Numbered from the stretch's first letter, positions 20,455 to 31,805 are shown. The stretch is DNA of 64,000 nucleotides from Muricea muricata (GCA_963855995.1 OY979717.1:61658243-61722242); one strand, 5' to 3'. Notes: a model not told the origin generated them from the sequence alone. Made by a program: numbers and translations.

Positions 20455-21270
20455 TTAAACAATTGTAAATCCCCAGGCTAACGCGTCCTTTATGAGGAAG
20501 TTGAACTCCTCAGCAAGTTCATTGTATGCTTCGTATGTTGAGGGAAGTTCCAATACAGGGCCACAAGTGTGAGCAATTGGCCGTCGAGAAGCTCCAGTGA
20601 GTTCCACAAATGTAACGCTTATGCTGTCACAAGTAATAACATCACTTGCGGTAACAAAGGCAAAAAACTGGCTTACCTTATCACCCTCTAGCGACCTTAC
20701 GTATCGCTTTAGATGATCTAAACAGGCATGTTCAGCTTCAGACAATGGACTAGCTTGGAGAAGCTTAACAATTTTCCTTGGCGTTGGCTTCTTCATTTCA
20801 TACATTTCTTTCAAACTGCTTACAGATTGGAAAGGAGTAAAGGTTTTAAGCACAGCTATGATACTTGAAAAACAATCAATGATATACTTCGGTTTTTGCA
20901 ACATTTCTTGACTAGCTAACTCATTCATTGTTTGAGAAATGTTATCTTTAGTAATATCACGTTTGCACTTGTAATTACCAAGAACATCAAGTAAATCATC
21001 ATCATCCATGCTGAGATTACCAGACATAGCATCTACCAAGGTATCTCTTTCCTCAGAAGAAATATACAGTTTAAATGATTCAAACAAAAATTCATCTGAC
21101 AGACTTTCCTCTCCAAAAAGGGCAGCTGCTATGAACGCTGCCGATAAGCGTATAGGAAAATATTTCTCTCTAACATACCCATAAACCAAAACTCGAGCAA
21201 TGGCTTGCCATTGGGCTTTTTGAACTCTACCCATGATCTCACACAAAATATTGTACGTTGGGTTTGCCAT
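20455..21270 (-). CDS. HECT E3 ubiquitin-ligase-like protein of a transposon
   Basis: A 271-codon frame from ATG 21268-21270. A plausible leader intron precedes it: donor GTAAGT at 21541-21546 and acceptor TTCTAG ending at 21279, so this may be the complete coding exon. The C-terminus has the HECT signature RRPIAHTCGPVLELPSTYEA with Cys236 about 35 residues from the end, and the final LIKDALAWGFTIV resembles the HECT tail. In HECT ligases that Cys carries ubiquitin as a thioester. The protein is shorter than a full HECT domain (about 350), so it is a reduced or rapidly evolving version. It is convergent with the transposase inside the same TIRs, suggesting it is transposon-encoded. Similarity to G2E3-like proteins of fish and corals is from memory. 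A substrate is unknown. Confidence 0.75.
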   Translation of the reverse strand: MANPTYNILCEIMGRVQKAQWQAIARVLVYGYVREKYFPIRLSAAFIAAALFGEESLSDEFLFESFKLYISSEERDTLVDAMSGNLSMDDDDLLDVLGNYKCKRDITKDNISQTMNELASQEMLQKPKYIIDCFSSIIAVLKTFTPFQSVSSLKEMYEMKKPTPRKIVKLLQASPLSEAEHACLDHLKRYVRSLEGDKVSQFFAFVTASDVITCDSISVTFVELTGASRRPIAHTCGPVLELPSTYEAYNELAEEFNFLIKDALAWGFTIV

Positions 21271-21667
21271 AACCACAACTAGAAGGTAATTAAATACATT
21301 ATCATTCTGCTAGTATCAAATTTATTATATATTGATAATATTAGTGATATATGGCGAGAGGGTAACTAGGAATCTATTGCCAATGGCCTCTAGAACTATT
21401 ACTGTTCAATGACATGTTGAACATGAACAGCCTTCAGCTAATATAAATGTCAGGTCGTTCTACTAATTTCCCTGGTTTATTTCCACCAAACCATAAAACA
21501 ATTAATGATCAGTCTAAACAATATTAAAAAACTCATATTTACTTACATTTTTACGACAAGATGAAGACAAATTCAATCATAAGATCACGTTGAATAATAA
21601 TAACTTCTTGTTTCTGTTTTCCGCCAACAAAACGAAAACAAAATGGTAGGATAAAAATCAACAAATT

Positions 21668-22308
21668 CAGTGTTGCCAGATGAAATCTCAAAATATTCAT
21701 GTATGCTTACGCCAAAAGTTCACAAAAAGTTCATGTCCCTAAATTTTAAGATCGGAACTCGTCAGAATTTATCGGAGATCATCTGAAAATGTCGGAACTT
21801 CCGAAAACATGTCCTTCACAGACTATATGTTTAAATGCGAAATAAATTGCTGAAAGAATTCTGTTTTAAAATTGTATTTAAAAAACAGGAATGTCATTAG
21901 ACAATATTTTCATGCGAGCAAATCCATTATCATCGCTACTATTGCTCTCCGGCCAATCCGACATCTTGATTTTTTAAAAACACAGCGAACGACACAAAAA
22001 AGGCGGGAAATTTAATTTAATATAAATTATACAAATTGTGTTGTAACTTCTATTATGGCACCTATTGTTTCTTACAGCCACTGCAAGCCTGCAAGACATA
22101 TTTCTGAACATATATATTACGGGTTTTTTAGTTGAATCATTGAACATTTTCATCTTGAAAAAATGAAAATATCAAAGTTGATGGAATTGTTCATGATATC
22201 TTAAAAAGTTCACGAAAAGTTCACAAATTCTGAATGTTCAAAAAAAGTTCATGTAGAGGGTAAAAAGTTCACAAATCTGTGAACTTTGTTCACGATCTGG
22301 CAACACTG
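21668..22308. mobile_element. hAT-type non-autonomous element (641 bp)
   Basis: TIRs CAGTGTTGCCAGAT and ATCTGGCAACACTG, with a perfect 8-bp duplication AACAAATT (21660-21667 and 22309-22316). Subterminal regions carry many AAAGTTCAC motifs. It lies upstream of the HECT-like gene inside the integrase/HECT transposon. Confidence 0.93.
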
Positions 22309-22356
22309 AACAAATTACTACTTTGGCGGGAAACTACGGAGAGACGTCAAAGGGGA

Positions 22357-22890
22357 CTGGGTACGAACTCAACCATCAATTTATTCTAACTCAACCGTCA
22401 CTTTTTTTTCAACTCAACCATCGCTTTTTTTAACTTAACCATCACTTTATTTTGAACTTAACCATCACTTGTTTTTTCTCACATATCGATTTTTTTTCTC
22501 AACATGCAAAATTTTGATCTCAAACAGTGATATTTAATTCTCGATTACCGATTATTATCTCAACGTGGTAATTGTTTAACTCATCAATTGAATGTTACGT
22601 CTCAACTACCAAACATTGTATTTCAACATATGATTTCCATAATCTAACACTTTTGACATGTTTGGCTTGCCATACTTTTGACATGTTTGGCTTGCCATAG
22701 TGATGCATCAACGTTTACATCATGTATACAACGTTTACATCAGGAAAATATATATGCATGATGCATCACAAGCTGACCGCACATTGAACTGGATTTCCGC
22801 GCATGGACTTGAATTGTAGAAAGAGTAACACAAGAACAAACACACATTTTTTGAACCAAAAATATACCATCAATTAGTGGGCTACCTAGG
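22357..22890. repeat. Right TIR of the integrase/HECT transposon
   Basis: Inverse of 16968-17519, including the degenerate units of about 20 bp and the TGGCAAGCCAAACATGTCAA duplication. It ends GGGCTACCTAGG before the duplication GTAAAAT. Confidence 0.9.
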
Positions 22891-22897
22891 GTAAAAT

Positions 22898-23617
22898 AGA
22901 AAGATAATTTGGTTTATAAACACATTTTCCATGCTTTTTTCATTGTTAGTAGGGCAATTGATTGCACTTTATAACAAAAAAGCAAAATGTTGTCAAATAC
23001 AGAAATGTTTGCAACTGTGGAATAATGTTCATTGTTACTGAGACTCAGGGTTTCTGTTATTCTGGTACTGTGCCTTCTAATTTTAACAGCAGAAAGTGTG
23101 AAAATGATAAACAAATATTGCCAGTGCAGTTTGTACAAAAGCACACAAAACTATACATAAAATCTGTCACTACCTAAAATGATTTACTGGTTTTATGCAT
23201 ATAAATAATTGTATAGAGGGTCTTAAAGAGGTAAAATGCATGGGAGCTGGGAATTGCCTATTTTTTTCTTGGAAGAGAGATTCCATGCACTGGGACTTCT
23301 TGGCCAAAAAACAGCAGAAAATGGGAATAGGATTAAGAATTGAGCAAGACAGCTGCTAGACTGTGGGATTTGTGCATTTAGACAATTGGATTTAGCCAAA
23401 ATTTGGGCTGGGAAATGGGGATAGAACACCCCCCCCCCCTACTTAGGACCTAGGCCTGTATGTATAACTGTTATTTGAGTTAATTGCAATAATAACAGAT
23501 TTGAAAAATCTTTGTTCTTTGTTAAAGTGGTGCAATTTCCTTTAAAACCAGACTAATTAAAATTGACATGTTACTTTATTTTAGTCTATTTTTAAAATCA
23601 AATTTCACTGTAATATT
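22898..23617. other. No gene recognised; dispersed repeat at 23215-23330
   Basis: The stretch at about 23215-23330 (GAGGGTC, GGGAGCT, GATTCCATGCACTGGGACTT) is recognisable in inverse orientation at about 36005-36122, so it is a dispersed repeat. Confidence 0.5.
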
Positions 23618-23758
23618 CAAGTTGCCAGATCATTGCATTTTTGGAGCCAAATCGTCATTAGTGTCATCAAGTAAACAAAGAAAACAAAAGGTAAATACAA
23701 AGCAAAACAGAGAGCGTTGAAGGTTTGGCTCCAAAAAATGCAGTAATCTGGCAACCAG
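23618..23758. mobile_element. hAT-type MITE (141 bp)
   Basis: Ends CAAGTTGCCAGATC and GATCTGGCAACCAG-like (read ATCTGGCAACCAG), inner GGAGCCAAA and TTTGGCTCC, and a perfect 8-bp duplication GTAATATT (23610-23617 and 23759-23766). Confidence 0.88.
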
Positions 23759-24002
23759 GTAATATTCTTCTTAATGTAAATTTAAGTTTCATTTGTCAAT
23801 TCTCTTCACATTTTTTTCTTGTTTCAACCCTCTCCATTTGCTTCATCTTGTATATCACATTCAACATGCCAGCATAAACATTCATCTTTGCTGTTTCTTT
23901 TCATCGATATTTTCCATTGGCATTTGTTTCTGTCATTTTAAATTGTTCTCCACAATTAGCAATCATTAGTTGTGTTTGACAATAATATAGATCAGCTTGG
24001 TC

Positions 24003-24172
24003 CATTGGCATGGCAAACAACAGTCCGTAATTGAGGATGACCATATTCATAGATTCATGTTCACAGCCTATAAAAACAATCTATTTCAAAATAAGTTAAT
24101 TGTGAAGAACATATATGTATGAATATGCCCCTCCCCCCCCCCCCCCCTCCAATTACTGATGCTATGCCACTG
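24003..24172. mobile_element. hAT-type MITE with C-run interior (170 bp)
   Basis: Ends CATTGGCATGGCA and TGCTATGCCACTG, subterminal GTAATTG and CAATTAC, C-run at 24131-24147. Perfect 8-bp duplication GCTTGGTC (23995-24002 and 24173-24180). Same family as 101-271. Confidence 0.92.
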
Positions 24173-24180
24173 GCTTGGTC

Positions 24181-25756
24181 ACTGATAATTAATTTCTGTG
24201 ATTTCATTGCATTGATATGATATTGTCATTGTTATTATCATTATCATGGTATTCAGCCAGGATACCAACTACAAAGAGGAATAAAATTAGAATAGGCCTA
24301 CAGGAAATAAAAAAAAACTAAATGTGTTTTGTGAACAGAACAAAGGAATTTGGATACTATCTCTAAATTGTACTTTTTCTCAGATAAATGTTAAAGCTTA
24401 ATGGAGTGTACTAGCATTTTTAGTTCTAGATTGTTAAAAAGTCAATAGAGGACAATAGAGGCTTGGTAGGTTGGTCTTTGTTTCCCTTTGTTGCTATTCA
24501 CTCTTGGCAGATGTAGGTCGTTACTTCTTATGTTGTGGTTGCATATATTAACATTTTTGGTCAGGTCAAAGTCCACTAGTCCGTCGATACATTTGTAAAT
24601 GAAGATGCACCATATTACCACGCACCATACTCACATCTAAAAAGTTTTGCAATAAGTTCTTATTTTATTTTTAAATTGGTTTATGTGGCTGTGAACTTAG
24701 GGAAGGTCATTTCTATGAACTATATGTAATACACTTGTCACAAAGTTGACAACAAAATGCCATAACAATATTGTTAAATCATGACAGTATCAGTATTGTG
24801 TTGGTATACAACCTTGTAACAAGTCTGAGACCCATTAAACATGTTCTAAAACTCAGTAAACTGTTTCCAACACATCTTCACAACAGCCTGTAAACACATT
24901 TGTTTCAACTTGGTTGCTGGTACAAGTTCTGCATTTTATTAAATTATCATTTTTATCATCTAATAAGTAACATTATGTATTAAATCCACAAGAGATTTAC
25001 ATTTCTAACAATATGCAACCAAGTTGAAACAAATGTGTTCACAAGCTGTTGCGAACTTGTGTTACTTTGCAATGCTTTTGGAACGAGTTAATTTTAACAA
25101 ACTTGAACTACCAGATTAAATACAAGGTTGTCCCAGCAAGAATTATACAGCATGTAACAAGTATATTATTTTTAATAAGCTTGTCAACAAGTTCTACAGC
25201 TAATAAGCTTGTTGGAATTTGCTGATTACAGATAAACATGATTCTGCTCTTTATATATTAGAAGATTGTACACGAAGTTTTCTGGAGATTCATAATTTAA
25301 CATAATAGAATTTAATAAACAAACGCATATGAACTGAACGCAGGCCTGAATTAATTGATGTGTTGAACGCAATAAGGTTTTCATACATTATAAATTCGTC
25401 ATTCCAACACCGATTTGAAGTAAATTATTGTAACACACGGAGTCAAAACATTTATGCTTGTCGGTCTAGGCCGTAGGGGCCAGTTATTCAGATTTGTATA
25501 CGTATATATATATCATATATATACCTTTTATATCCATGCATGCAGATCTCCCGTTTTATGAATCGCTATCTCTTCCAGTTTATCAATGATTAAAGTAACG
25601 GTGATCAATACCTTTTTTCTTCCAGTATCTCCTTTATTAATATTATTTCCCCCTTTAAATCTTTCAATTAATTGTAAAAAAATATCTTCTCGTGACGACC
25701 CATGAGCATTCGCACAAACGTTAAAACCGGAAATGAGTATTTTCATGCTCGTTTGG
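24181..25756. other. No gene recognised; inverted repeat pair
   Basis: ACACATTTGTTTCAACTTGG (about 24893) recurs inverted at about 25017-25043, part of a weak palindrome of roughly 24800-25140. An AT microsatellite lies at about 25500-25525. Nothing else is recognised. Confidence 0.5.
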
Positions 25757-26307
25757 GACTTCCGTTGGGCCGTTGGGCACAACAAGAAACCCAACAAAAG
25801 TATTCCACCCCTAAAACGCGACTCATATGAATCAGCGAGCTTTTTCCTGTGACGTAAGGCAGGCTGCCGGCATCGCGCATAGTTTTAGCGAAAATCAACT
25901 AAAAATTTGATGACTTTTCGCGAATTTCGTCAGGTAAAAAATGTTGAATTGACACAAACATACAACGTATATGCTTTTCAGGTATGTTTTCTCAATATGT
26001 GTATGTCTTTAAATGAATATCGAAGTCTTTTTGCAGATTTTTTTGTGGTTTAAATTTTGTACGAGTGTTCAAATTTGTATTTACTTGCGAACCTTTGTGT
26101 TAATATATACATTATGTAACAGATGCTGTCCCACTGAACGCTATATTAGCACTGTACGCATTCCGGGTGACCTGTGATGTAACAACCAGTGAGGTAACAA
26201 CAGATGCTGTACCACTGAACGCTATATTAGCACTATACGCATTCCAGGTGACCTGTGTTTTTGCAAGTGTTTTTGTGTTTTCATCCCGCCTGTTTATTTC
26301 GTAGGAT

Positions 26308-26494
26308 CATAGGTCGCCCAACTAAGCTCGCACGCAGTGGCACGCCACGCAAATTCGCCACGCACGCACGCGACTGCCTATCTATTATATAATTATCCTA
26401 ATTATAATTATTATAATTATATAATAGATATAGGCAGTCGCGTGCGTGCGTGCGTGGCGTGCCACTGCGTGCGAGCTTAGTTGGGCGACCTACG
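26308..26494. mobile_element. Palindromic double of the 62-bp micro-element (187 bp)
   Basis: Two inverted arms, each like the 62-bp element at 5394-5455, joined by an AT-rich loop (about 26381-26428). It starts CATAGGTCGCCCAAC and ends GTTGGGCGACCTACG. Flanks GTAGGAT and GTTGGAT form a 7-bp duplication with one mismatch. Confidence 0.85.
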
Positions 26495-27016
26495 GTTGGA
26501 TATTTCAATCAGTTGTCAATATATAGGCAAGGAACAGCTTTCTAAGACCGGCCTAGTGTTTCCGAAGATTGTGTCTGAACAGTCATGAAGTTTTAAAGGA
26601 ATAAACTCAGAATATTTTGTTGTTCTGAAGAGATGAACATCATCGCATTTTTCGGAAAAAAAACAAAAGCTGCAGGTAATTTTTCCAGGTAAGTTATATA
26701 GTTATTAGTAATTCAGTCAGATCTGTGTGTTTTTCAGTATAATACAACATGTCAGTGATTATCCTGGTAACAATTAAAAAGACTTTCAAAGGTTTTATTG
26801 GCTGAAAACGGCATTTTTAATTTTGTACTTTTTTACATTCATGTAACAACGCGGCTAGAAATGACCGAGTTTTAACTTATTTTAGTATGTTAATTTTTGT
26901 TTATTTACACCTTTCCTAGTTTATGAACACTTTTTATACAATCTTACGTTTCCCTGTCCTTGAATACCTCGTTTCACGTCGTCTTAACGTCGACGTCCTC
27001 GATCTAAATCTGTCTA

Positions 27017-27504
27017 TTAGCTGCCTCTCCGCCGCTGCCTGCGTGTCTGCATGGAGTGAGCGAAAACGTAACGCATGTGACCTTGCCTAAGAGAGGTTAT
27101 CTCAGCTTATATAAGGATGGATCTGTGCCTTTTCAAGCTCTGTGTTTCTGGAAATTTGTTTGGTGAAGCAGCCGTCCTCCTTCACCATACCTTTATGTCA
27201 AAAAATAAAACTAAAACCGGAGCTTGACGATAATTCAAATACTTTGTGTACTTTAAAATACGACTACGAGTGCTTTATAAGCTCATAAAACAAGAGGCAC
27301 TGCGGAGCGTTTTACTCTGATAAAGCATGAATTGCAAGTATTTTGAATAGCTTCAAAAACCATGAATTTTATGTATGACAAGACGCCCGTAAGGCGTTCA
27401 CTCCGCCTGCCGAAACGAAAATGGGCACAAGGCCAGGCAGGGCTGTAACTAGAGAGTTCATTGGGGGTGGGGTATATTAACTTATTTCTCTTCTGCCCAA
27501 CTAA
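27017..27504. other. No gene recognised
   Basis: A TATATAAGG at about 27110 could be a TATA-like element, but no transcript can be proposed. Confidence 0.3.
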
Positions 27505-27775
27505 GGGACTGGTCATAAAGTAAAGGAAGGGGACTATAAAAATTTAATTATTAAAAGGCTTTATTTAATTATTAAATTTTGTGTGGCTCACCCCTGATTT
27601 TCCTACAAAATAAACGTGACCCACCCCCTATTTGGCACTAGAAATCCTTAAATATCCCCCAGTATATCCTTAAAATTTTCATGACCCACCCCTATTTGGG
27701 ACTTGAAAAATTCATGACCCACACCTCAATTTCTCTAGCCCCCCCCCCCCCCGCCCATACTTTATGACCAGTCCC
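27505..27775. mobile_element. PIF/Harbinger-type MITE (271 bp)
   Basis: TIRs GGGACTGGTCATAAAGTA and TACTTTATGACCAGTCCC with a perfect TAA duplication (27502-27504 and 27776-27778), the TWA preference of PIF/Harbinger. The interior has several ATGACCCACCCC motifs and a C-run. Confidence 0.92.
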
Positions 27776-28167
27776 TAATTCCTTTTTAAATCAATTATTA
27801 TTAGGGTACCTTCCAAGGCATTTTACCAGTAAGACATTGCTAGCACATCTTATGTAATCACTAAGATAACCAAAAATCAATGTCTGAGTGACTTACTAGG
27901 CACTCTGTCCAGAGTCCTAGTAGGATTGCATTTTTTAGACTGATTTGATTTAAATTGAAGACTTTCATAGTACATATGTTAAACAAGATTCTTTTGTCAT
28001 AATACCACCAACATATAGCTGTTTTATTCCGCTAGTAAAGAAAATTTTTATATTATTACTAATATAGTAAATTCGGATGAGGAGCTTATGCTGTTATAGG
28101 ATGCCCTAGAGGTCGAAATGTCAAGAGAGCACTGGGACCGAGTTGCCCCTGTGTTTTGTGTATCCCC

Positions 28168-28328
28168 TGTAGTGATCGCTAGATCACTAGAACTCATGCC
28201 CCCGCACGGACACAAATCGGGGGTTCACGAAGCGGGTGTAATGGTAGTATACGTTTTATATACGTGGGGAATATAGTTAGACTATGAAATAAAACACATA
28301 AAACTTATACGAAATCGCATTCATAACA
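28168..28328 (+). repeat. 5' LTR of the Gypsy element
   Basis: 161 bp with a terminal TG...CA. It contains TTTTATATACG, a possible TATA box, and AATAAAA near 28287, a possible polyadenylation signal. TTGGCGACGAGAATGG follows directly as the probable primer binding site and overlaps the gag start. Confidence 0.93.
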
Positions 28329-28340
28329 TTGGCGACGAGA

Positions 28341-29363
28341 ATGGCTACTACTCTAGTTAATCCAATGCCGCCGTTCGACCCTGACGTGGAGATTGGAGTG
28401 AATTTAGCTCCCAAATGGAAAATATGGCTGCAAGATTTTGAAATGTATCTCGTGGCAAGCGAGGTCACAGATAACAAGAAGAAAAGAGCGCTATTACTTT
28501 ACCAGGCTGGGCCGCGGGTACGTGAAATTTTTCGCCAGATTCCTGATCACGGAGACGACGATGATTTCGATACGGCAGTAAACAAATTAAATGCTTATTT
28601 CGAGCCACAGAAGCGTCGTTTGTATGATGTGTACCAGTTCAGACAGGCAAAGCAAGGTGAAATGGAAACACTCGATCAATACTACACGCGGTTAAGAAGT
28701 TTATCCCAAAATTGTGATTTCCACGACCCCGATTTCGAAATTATGGTTCAAATTGTTTTATATGGAACCTCCAGCCGACTAAGAAAACAGGCTTTGCGTG
28801 ACCCGAAAGTAGCACTAGAAACACTTCTTATAACTGGCCGTCAGCTCGAGCGAAGCCACATACAAGCGCGACATATTGAAGAGAAAGTACATATAGTTGA
28901 AAAAGATTCTCCGGTAATACAAGCTCTTAACGACCGTCGTCGTACACGTACTGTAGCGAATATGTGTCGAAATTGTGGAGGTGAATGGCCTCACACAAAC
29001 AACCCGTGCCCTGCAAAGAATAAAGAATGTCGAAAATGCAAGAAACTCAACCATTTCGCCAGGGTTTGTCGGTCGGGAATCGTGGAATCCCCAGGTCAAA
29101 GTACAGCCAAGCAAAGCCAAAGTCGGGACAACAATATTCGACCTGTTAACACTTCAAATCTCAAAGAAACCAGAAGTGAATCAAGCGACTCTGAATATTG
29201 TTATGCGGTAAATGCAAAACAAAGTAAGTCACCTATCACCAAATTAAAAGTTAACAATCAGAAAGTGACATTTACCGTAGACACTGGTTCAACCATTAAT
29301 ATCATTGATGAAAATACCTTTAAAACACTGGAAGACATAAATTTGGAAAAAAACAAATATTAA
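28341..29363 (+). CDS. gag: Gypsy Gag with zinc knuckles and start of protease
   Basis: From ATG 28341, right after the primer binding site. It has a capsid-like retrotransposon gag domain (PKWKIWLQDFEMYLVA; YQFRQAKQGEMETLDQYYTR), two knuckles (CRNCGG...C and CRKCKKLNHFARVC at about 29027-29070) and an aspartic protease start with VDTGSTINII at about 29277-29306. The frame ends at TAA 29361. A run of seven A residues at about 29345-29351 suggests a one-base slip, because the protein continues in another frame (TNIKAYPFNSTE). It is unclear whether the slip is a mutation or a programmed shift. Confidence 0.88.
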   Translation: MATTLVNPMPPFDPDVEIGVNLAPKWKIWLQDFEMYLVASEVTDNKKKRALLLYQAGPRVREIFRQIPDHGDDDDFDTAVNKLNAYFEPQKRRLYDVYQFRQAKQGEMETLDQYYTRLRSLSQNCDFHDPDFEIMVQIVLYGTSSRLRKQALRDPKVALETLLITGRQLERSHIQARHIEEKVHIVEKDSPVIQALNDRRRTRTVANMCRNCGGEWPHTNNPCPAKNKECRKCKKLNHFARVCRSGIVESPGQSTAKQSQSRDNNIRPVNTSNLKETRSESSDSEYCYAVNAKQSKSPITKLKVNNQKVTFTVDTGSTINIIDENTFKTLEDINLEKNKY

Positions 29364-29913
29364 AGCATATCCCTTTAACTCAACCGAGTCAGTGAAAATG
29401 AAAGGGAAGTTCCAAACATTGGTTGAATCTCGCAAGCGCATTACAGTTGCTACGATATATGTCACAGAACAGGATGGTGGCTGCTTACTTGGTCACAACA
29501 CAGCACAAGAATTAGGACTCATAAGCTTGCATTTAAACAAGATTGGCACGTCAACAAACTTCCGCAAACAAAACAACACAACCAACACTCACCCTGTCAA
29601 AGATAAAACTGTACAGAACTTGCTAACTACGCTCAAGCGAGTATTTGAAGGAACTGGGAAACTCCAAAACAGACAAGTTGAACTTATTGTGGACAGAAGT
29701 GTCAAACCAGTCGTACAGCGACAACGAAGAATCCCCTTCCATTTACGAGCCACAGTCGATGGTGAGTTAAATCGCTTGGAAGCAGAAGATATAATCGAGA
29801 AAATACCAGACACTGAGGAAACACCTTGGATATCACCAGTAGTTATAGTACCAAAAAAGGAAGACAAAATTCGTTTATGTGTGGATATGAGGGCAGCGCA
29901 AACAAAGCTATAA
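29364..29913 (+). pseudogene. Gypsy protease C-terminus to RT N-terminus
   Basis: Continues the polyprotein after the A-run: protease remainder (GGCLLGHNTAQELGL) and RT start (RRIPFHLRATVDGELNRLEA; PWISPVVIVPKKEDKIRLCV). A second frame change at about 29897 separates it from the main RT frame. The stop at 29911 is therefore secondary. Confidence 0.85.
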
Positions 29914-31805
29914 AACGAGTTTGTCACCCAATCCCCACAGTACGTGACATTTCGATGGATCTCAATGGGGCTAAATTCTTCTCAAAGCTAGACATGTCAC
30001 AGGCTTACCATCAGCTTGAGCTCGCACCATCATCACGGAACATTACAACCTTTATCACACATGCAGGCTTATACCGATTCAAGCGCCTCAACTATGGCAC
30101 AAATTCGGCTGCCGAAATTTTTCAAAATACCTTGCAGCAAGTTTTACACGGCATCAATGGCGTCCGTAATATTGCCGATGACATTCTGATATATGGGGCA
30201 ACATATGAAGAGCACAACAAAGCCCTCAAAGAATGTCTTCAAAGATTAGAGCTTCATGGATTGACTTTAAACTTAGACAAGTGTAGATTCCTCAAAAACC
30301 ACTTGGAATTTTTTGGCCTGTTATTCTCGCACGACGGCGTACGTCCAGACCCCAAGAAAATCTCTGCATTCAATAACACCACCACCCCAACTGCAGTTGG
30401 TGAAGTAAGAAGCCTTCTAGGTATGGCAAATTATAGCTCACACTTTATCTCTAACTTTGCCACGATTACGGAGCCTTTACGGCGGCTGACCCACAAAGAA
30501 GCAAAATTTATTTGGGGCAAAGAACAGGAAGATGCCTACCAGAAGCTAAAAACAGCCTCAGTCAATAGCCCGGTCATGGGCTATTTCGACACAAAAAACG
30601 ACTCAGAGTTAATTGTGGACGCGAGCCCCGTAGGATTGTCAGCCATCTTGACGCAAAAACCCCCAGGAGAAAATGCTCCATCAAAAATCATCGCCTATGC
30701 AAGTCGTGCATTGACACAGACTGAACAAAGATACTGCCAAACAGAAAAAGAGGCCCTAGCAATTGTTTGGGGGATTGAACACTTCCACTTATACCTGTAC
30801 GGAGCTCCATTTACCCTATACACTGACCATAAAGCACTCGAACTGATATTTGCAAACCCCTTGTCTAAGCCACCAGCTAGAATTGAACGGTGGTTACTCA
30901 GATTACAAGAATACGATTTTAACGTACTGTTCACCGCTGGCAACAAAAACCCTGCTGACTTCTTGTCACGGCACCCCACAGAGGGTAGGAAATCAAAACA
31001 TAATATCGCAGAAGAATACATAAATTTCGTAACAACTGCAGCAGTACCACACAAAATGAACGTTGAGGAAATTATTCAAGCCACAGAGAAGGATGAAGCT
31101 CTGATTGCCCTAAAGAATGCTGTCATGTCAGGCTCGTGGGACAACCCTAAAGTAAAGCCTTATAGAATGTTAAAGGATGAGATTACCATCGACCACAACA
31201 ACAAGATACTCCTGCGTGGTATTCGTATTATCATACCAGCATCATTACAAAAACTCACCATACAGATCGCCCACGAAGACCATCAAGGTCAAGCAAGAAC
31301 AAAAGCCCTCCTAAGAGAAACGGTGTGGTTCCCTGGCATGGATAAACAGGTTCGGACTGAGTTAGAACATTGTTTAGCTTGTCAAGCCACGGCACAACCT
31401 AATCACCCGGAACCGATCAAAACAGCGCCAATGCCTAATAGCCCGTGGGATAAAGTTAAAATAGACTTTTATGGTCCACTACCAACTGGACAGTATATCT
31501 TGGTCGTAATTGATTGTTATTCACGATTTCCCGAGATCGAGATATTGACCACCATATCAGCTCAAAAAGTCATCCCTAAATTAGATAGTATTTTCGCCCG
31601 TCATGGTATTCCCTCACACTTAACATCTGATAACGGTCCACCTTTCCAGAGTCACGAATTCGGACGGTACATGACAGCGATGGGAATTACACACACGACA
31701 TCGACACCCCTCTGGCCTCAAGGGAACGCTGAAGTAGAGGCGTTTATGAAGCCATTGGGCAAAGCCATCAAAACAGCACATCTTGAACGTCGACCATGGC
31801 AGTAG
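29896..31805 (+). pseudogene. pol: Gypsy RT, RNase H and integrase
   Basis: The frame (open back to 29826) carries RT motifs LDMSQAYHQLEL and a variant catalytic box IADDILIYG (about 30171-30197). RNase H has LIVDASPVGLSAIL and TEKEALAIVWG. Integrase has the HHCC zinc region (AHEDHQGQARTKALL to CLACQ) and the D, D, E residues in KIDFYGPL, LTSDNGPPF and NAEVEAF, with 35 residues between the last two. TAG at 31803-31805 follows RRPWQ, but the frame continues with the normal integrase sequence (LSRFLLTYRSTPHSTT), so it is a nonsense change. Confidence 0.92.

Larger units (their letters stand above)
16968..22890. mobile_element. Autonomous-looking integrase/HECT DNA transposon (5.9 kb)
   Basis: TIRs of about 0.54 kb start CCTAGGTAGCCCACTAATTG and are flanked by a perfect 7-bp duplication GTAAAAT (16961-16967 and 22891-22897). 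Between them lie two convergent genes, an integrase-type DDE transposase (17544-19001, +) and a HECT-like protein (20455-21270, -). Both frames are uninterrupted. The intergenic and upstream parts have been entered by a 402-bp palindrome (19479-19880) and two hAT-type MITEs (20014-20258, 21668-22308). The layout resembles integrase-like eukaryotic transposons sometimes grouped as IS3EU or Ginger-like. Superfamily assignment is an inference. A palindromic derivative is at 42953-43145. Confidence 0.88.
12150..27016. mobile_element. Large element bounded by long interrupted inverted repeats
   Basis: TAGATAGATTTAGATTGAGG plus the GACGTCGACGTC block at 12150-12200 is repeated inverted at 26965-27016. 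A further 350-400 bp (12255-12602 and 12894-12965) is inverted at 25757-26262. The right arm also holds a tandem duplication of about 75 bp (26117-26262), the palindromic element 26308-26494 and unmatched sequence 26500-26960. The interior is minisatellite, other elements and unrecognised DNA. No gene can be assigned to this element itself, and a TSD was not found. It may be one element or two related ends. Confidence 0.6.

Noticed and set aside
21878..21964. Minus-strand ATG frame (MSDWPESNSSDDNGF) considered as a first exon of the HECT-like gene
   Set aside because: It lies wholly within the later hAT insertion 21668-22308, so it cannot be an original exon. A leader intron closer to the gene fits better.
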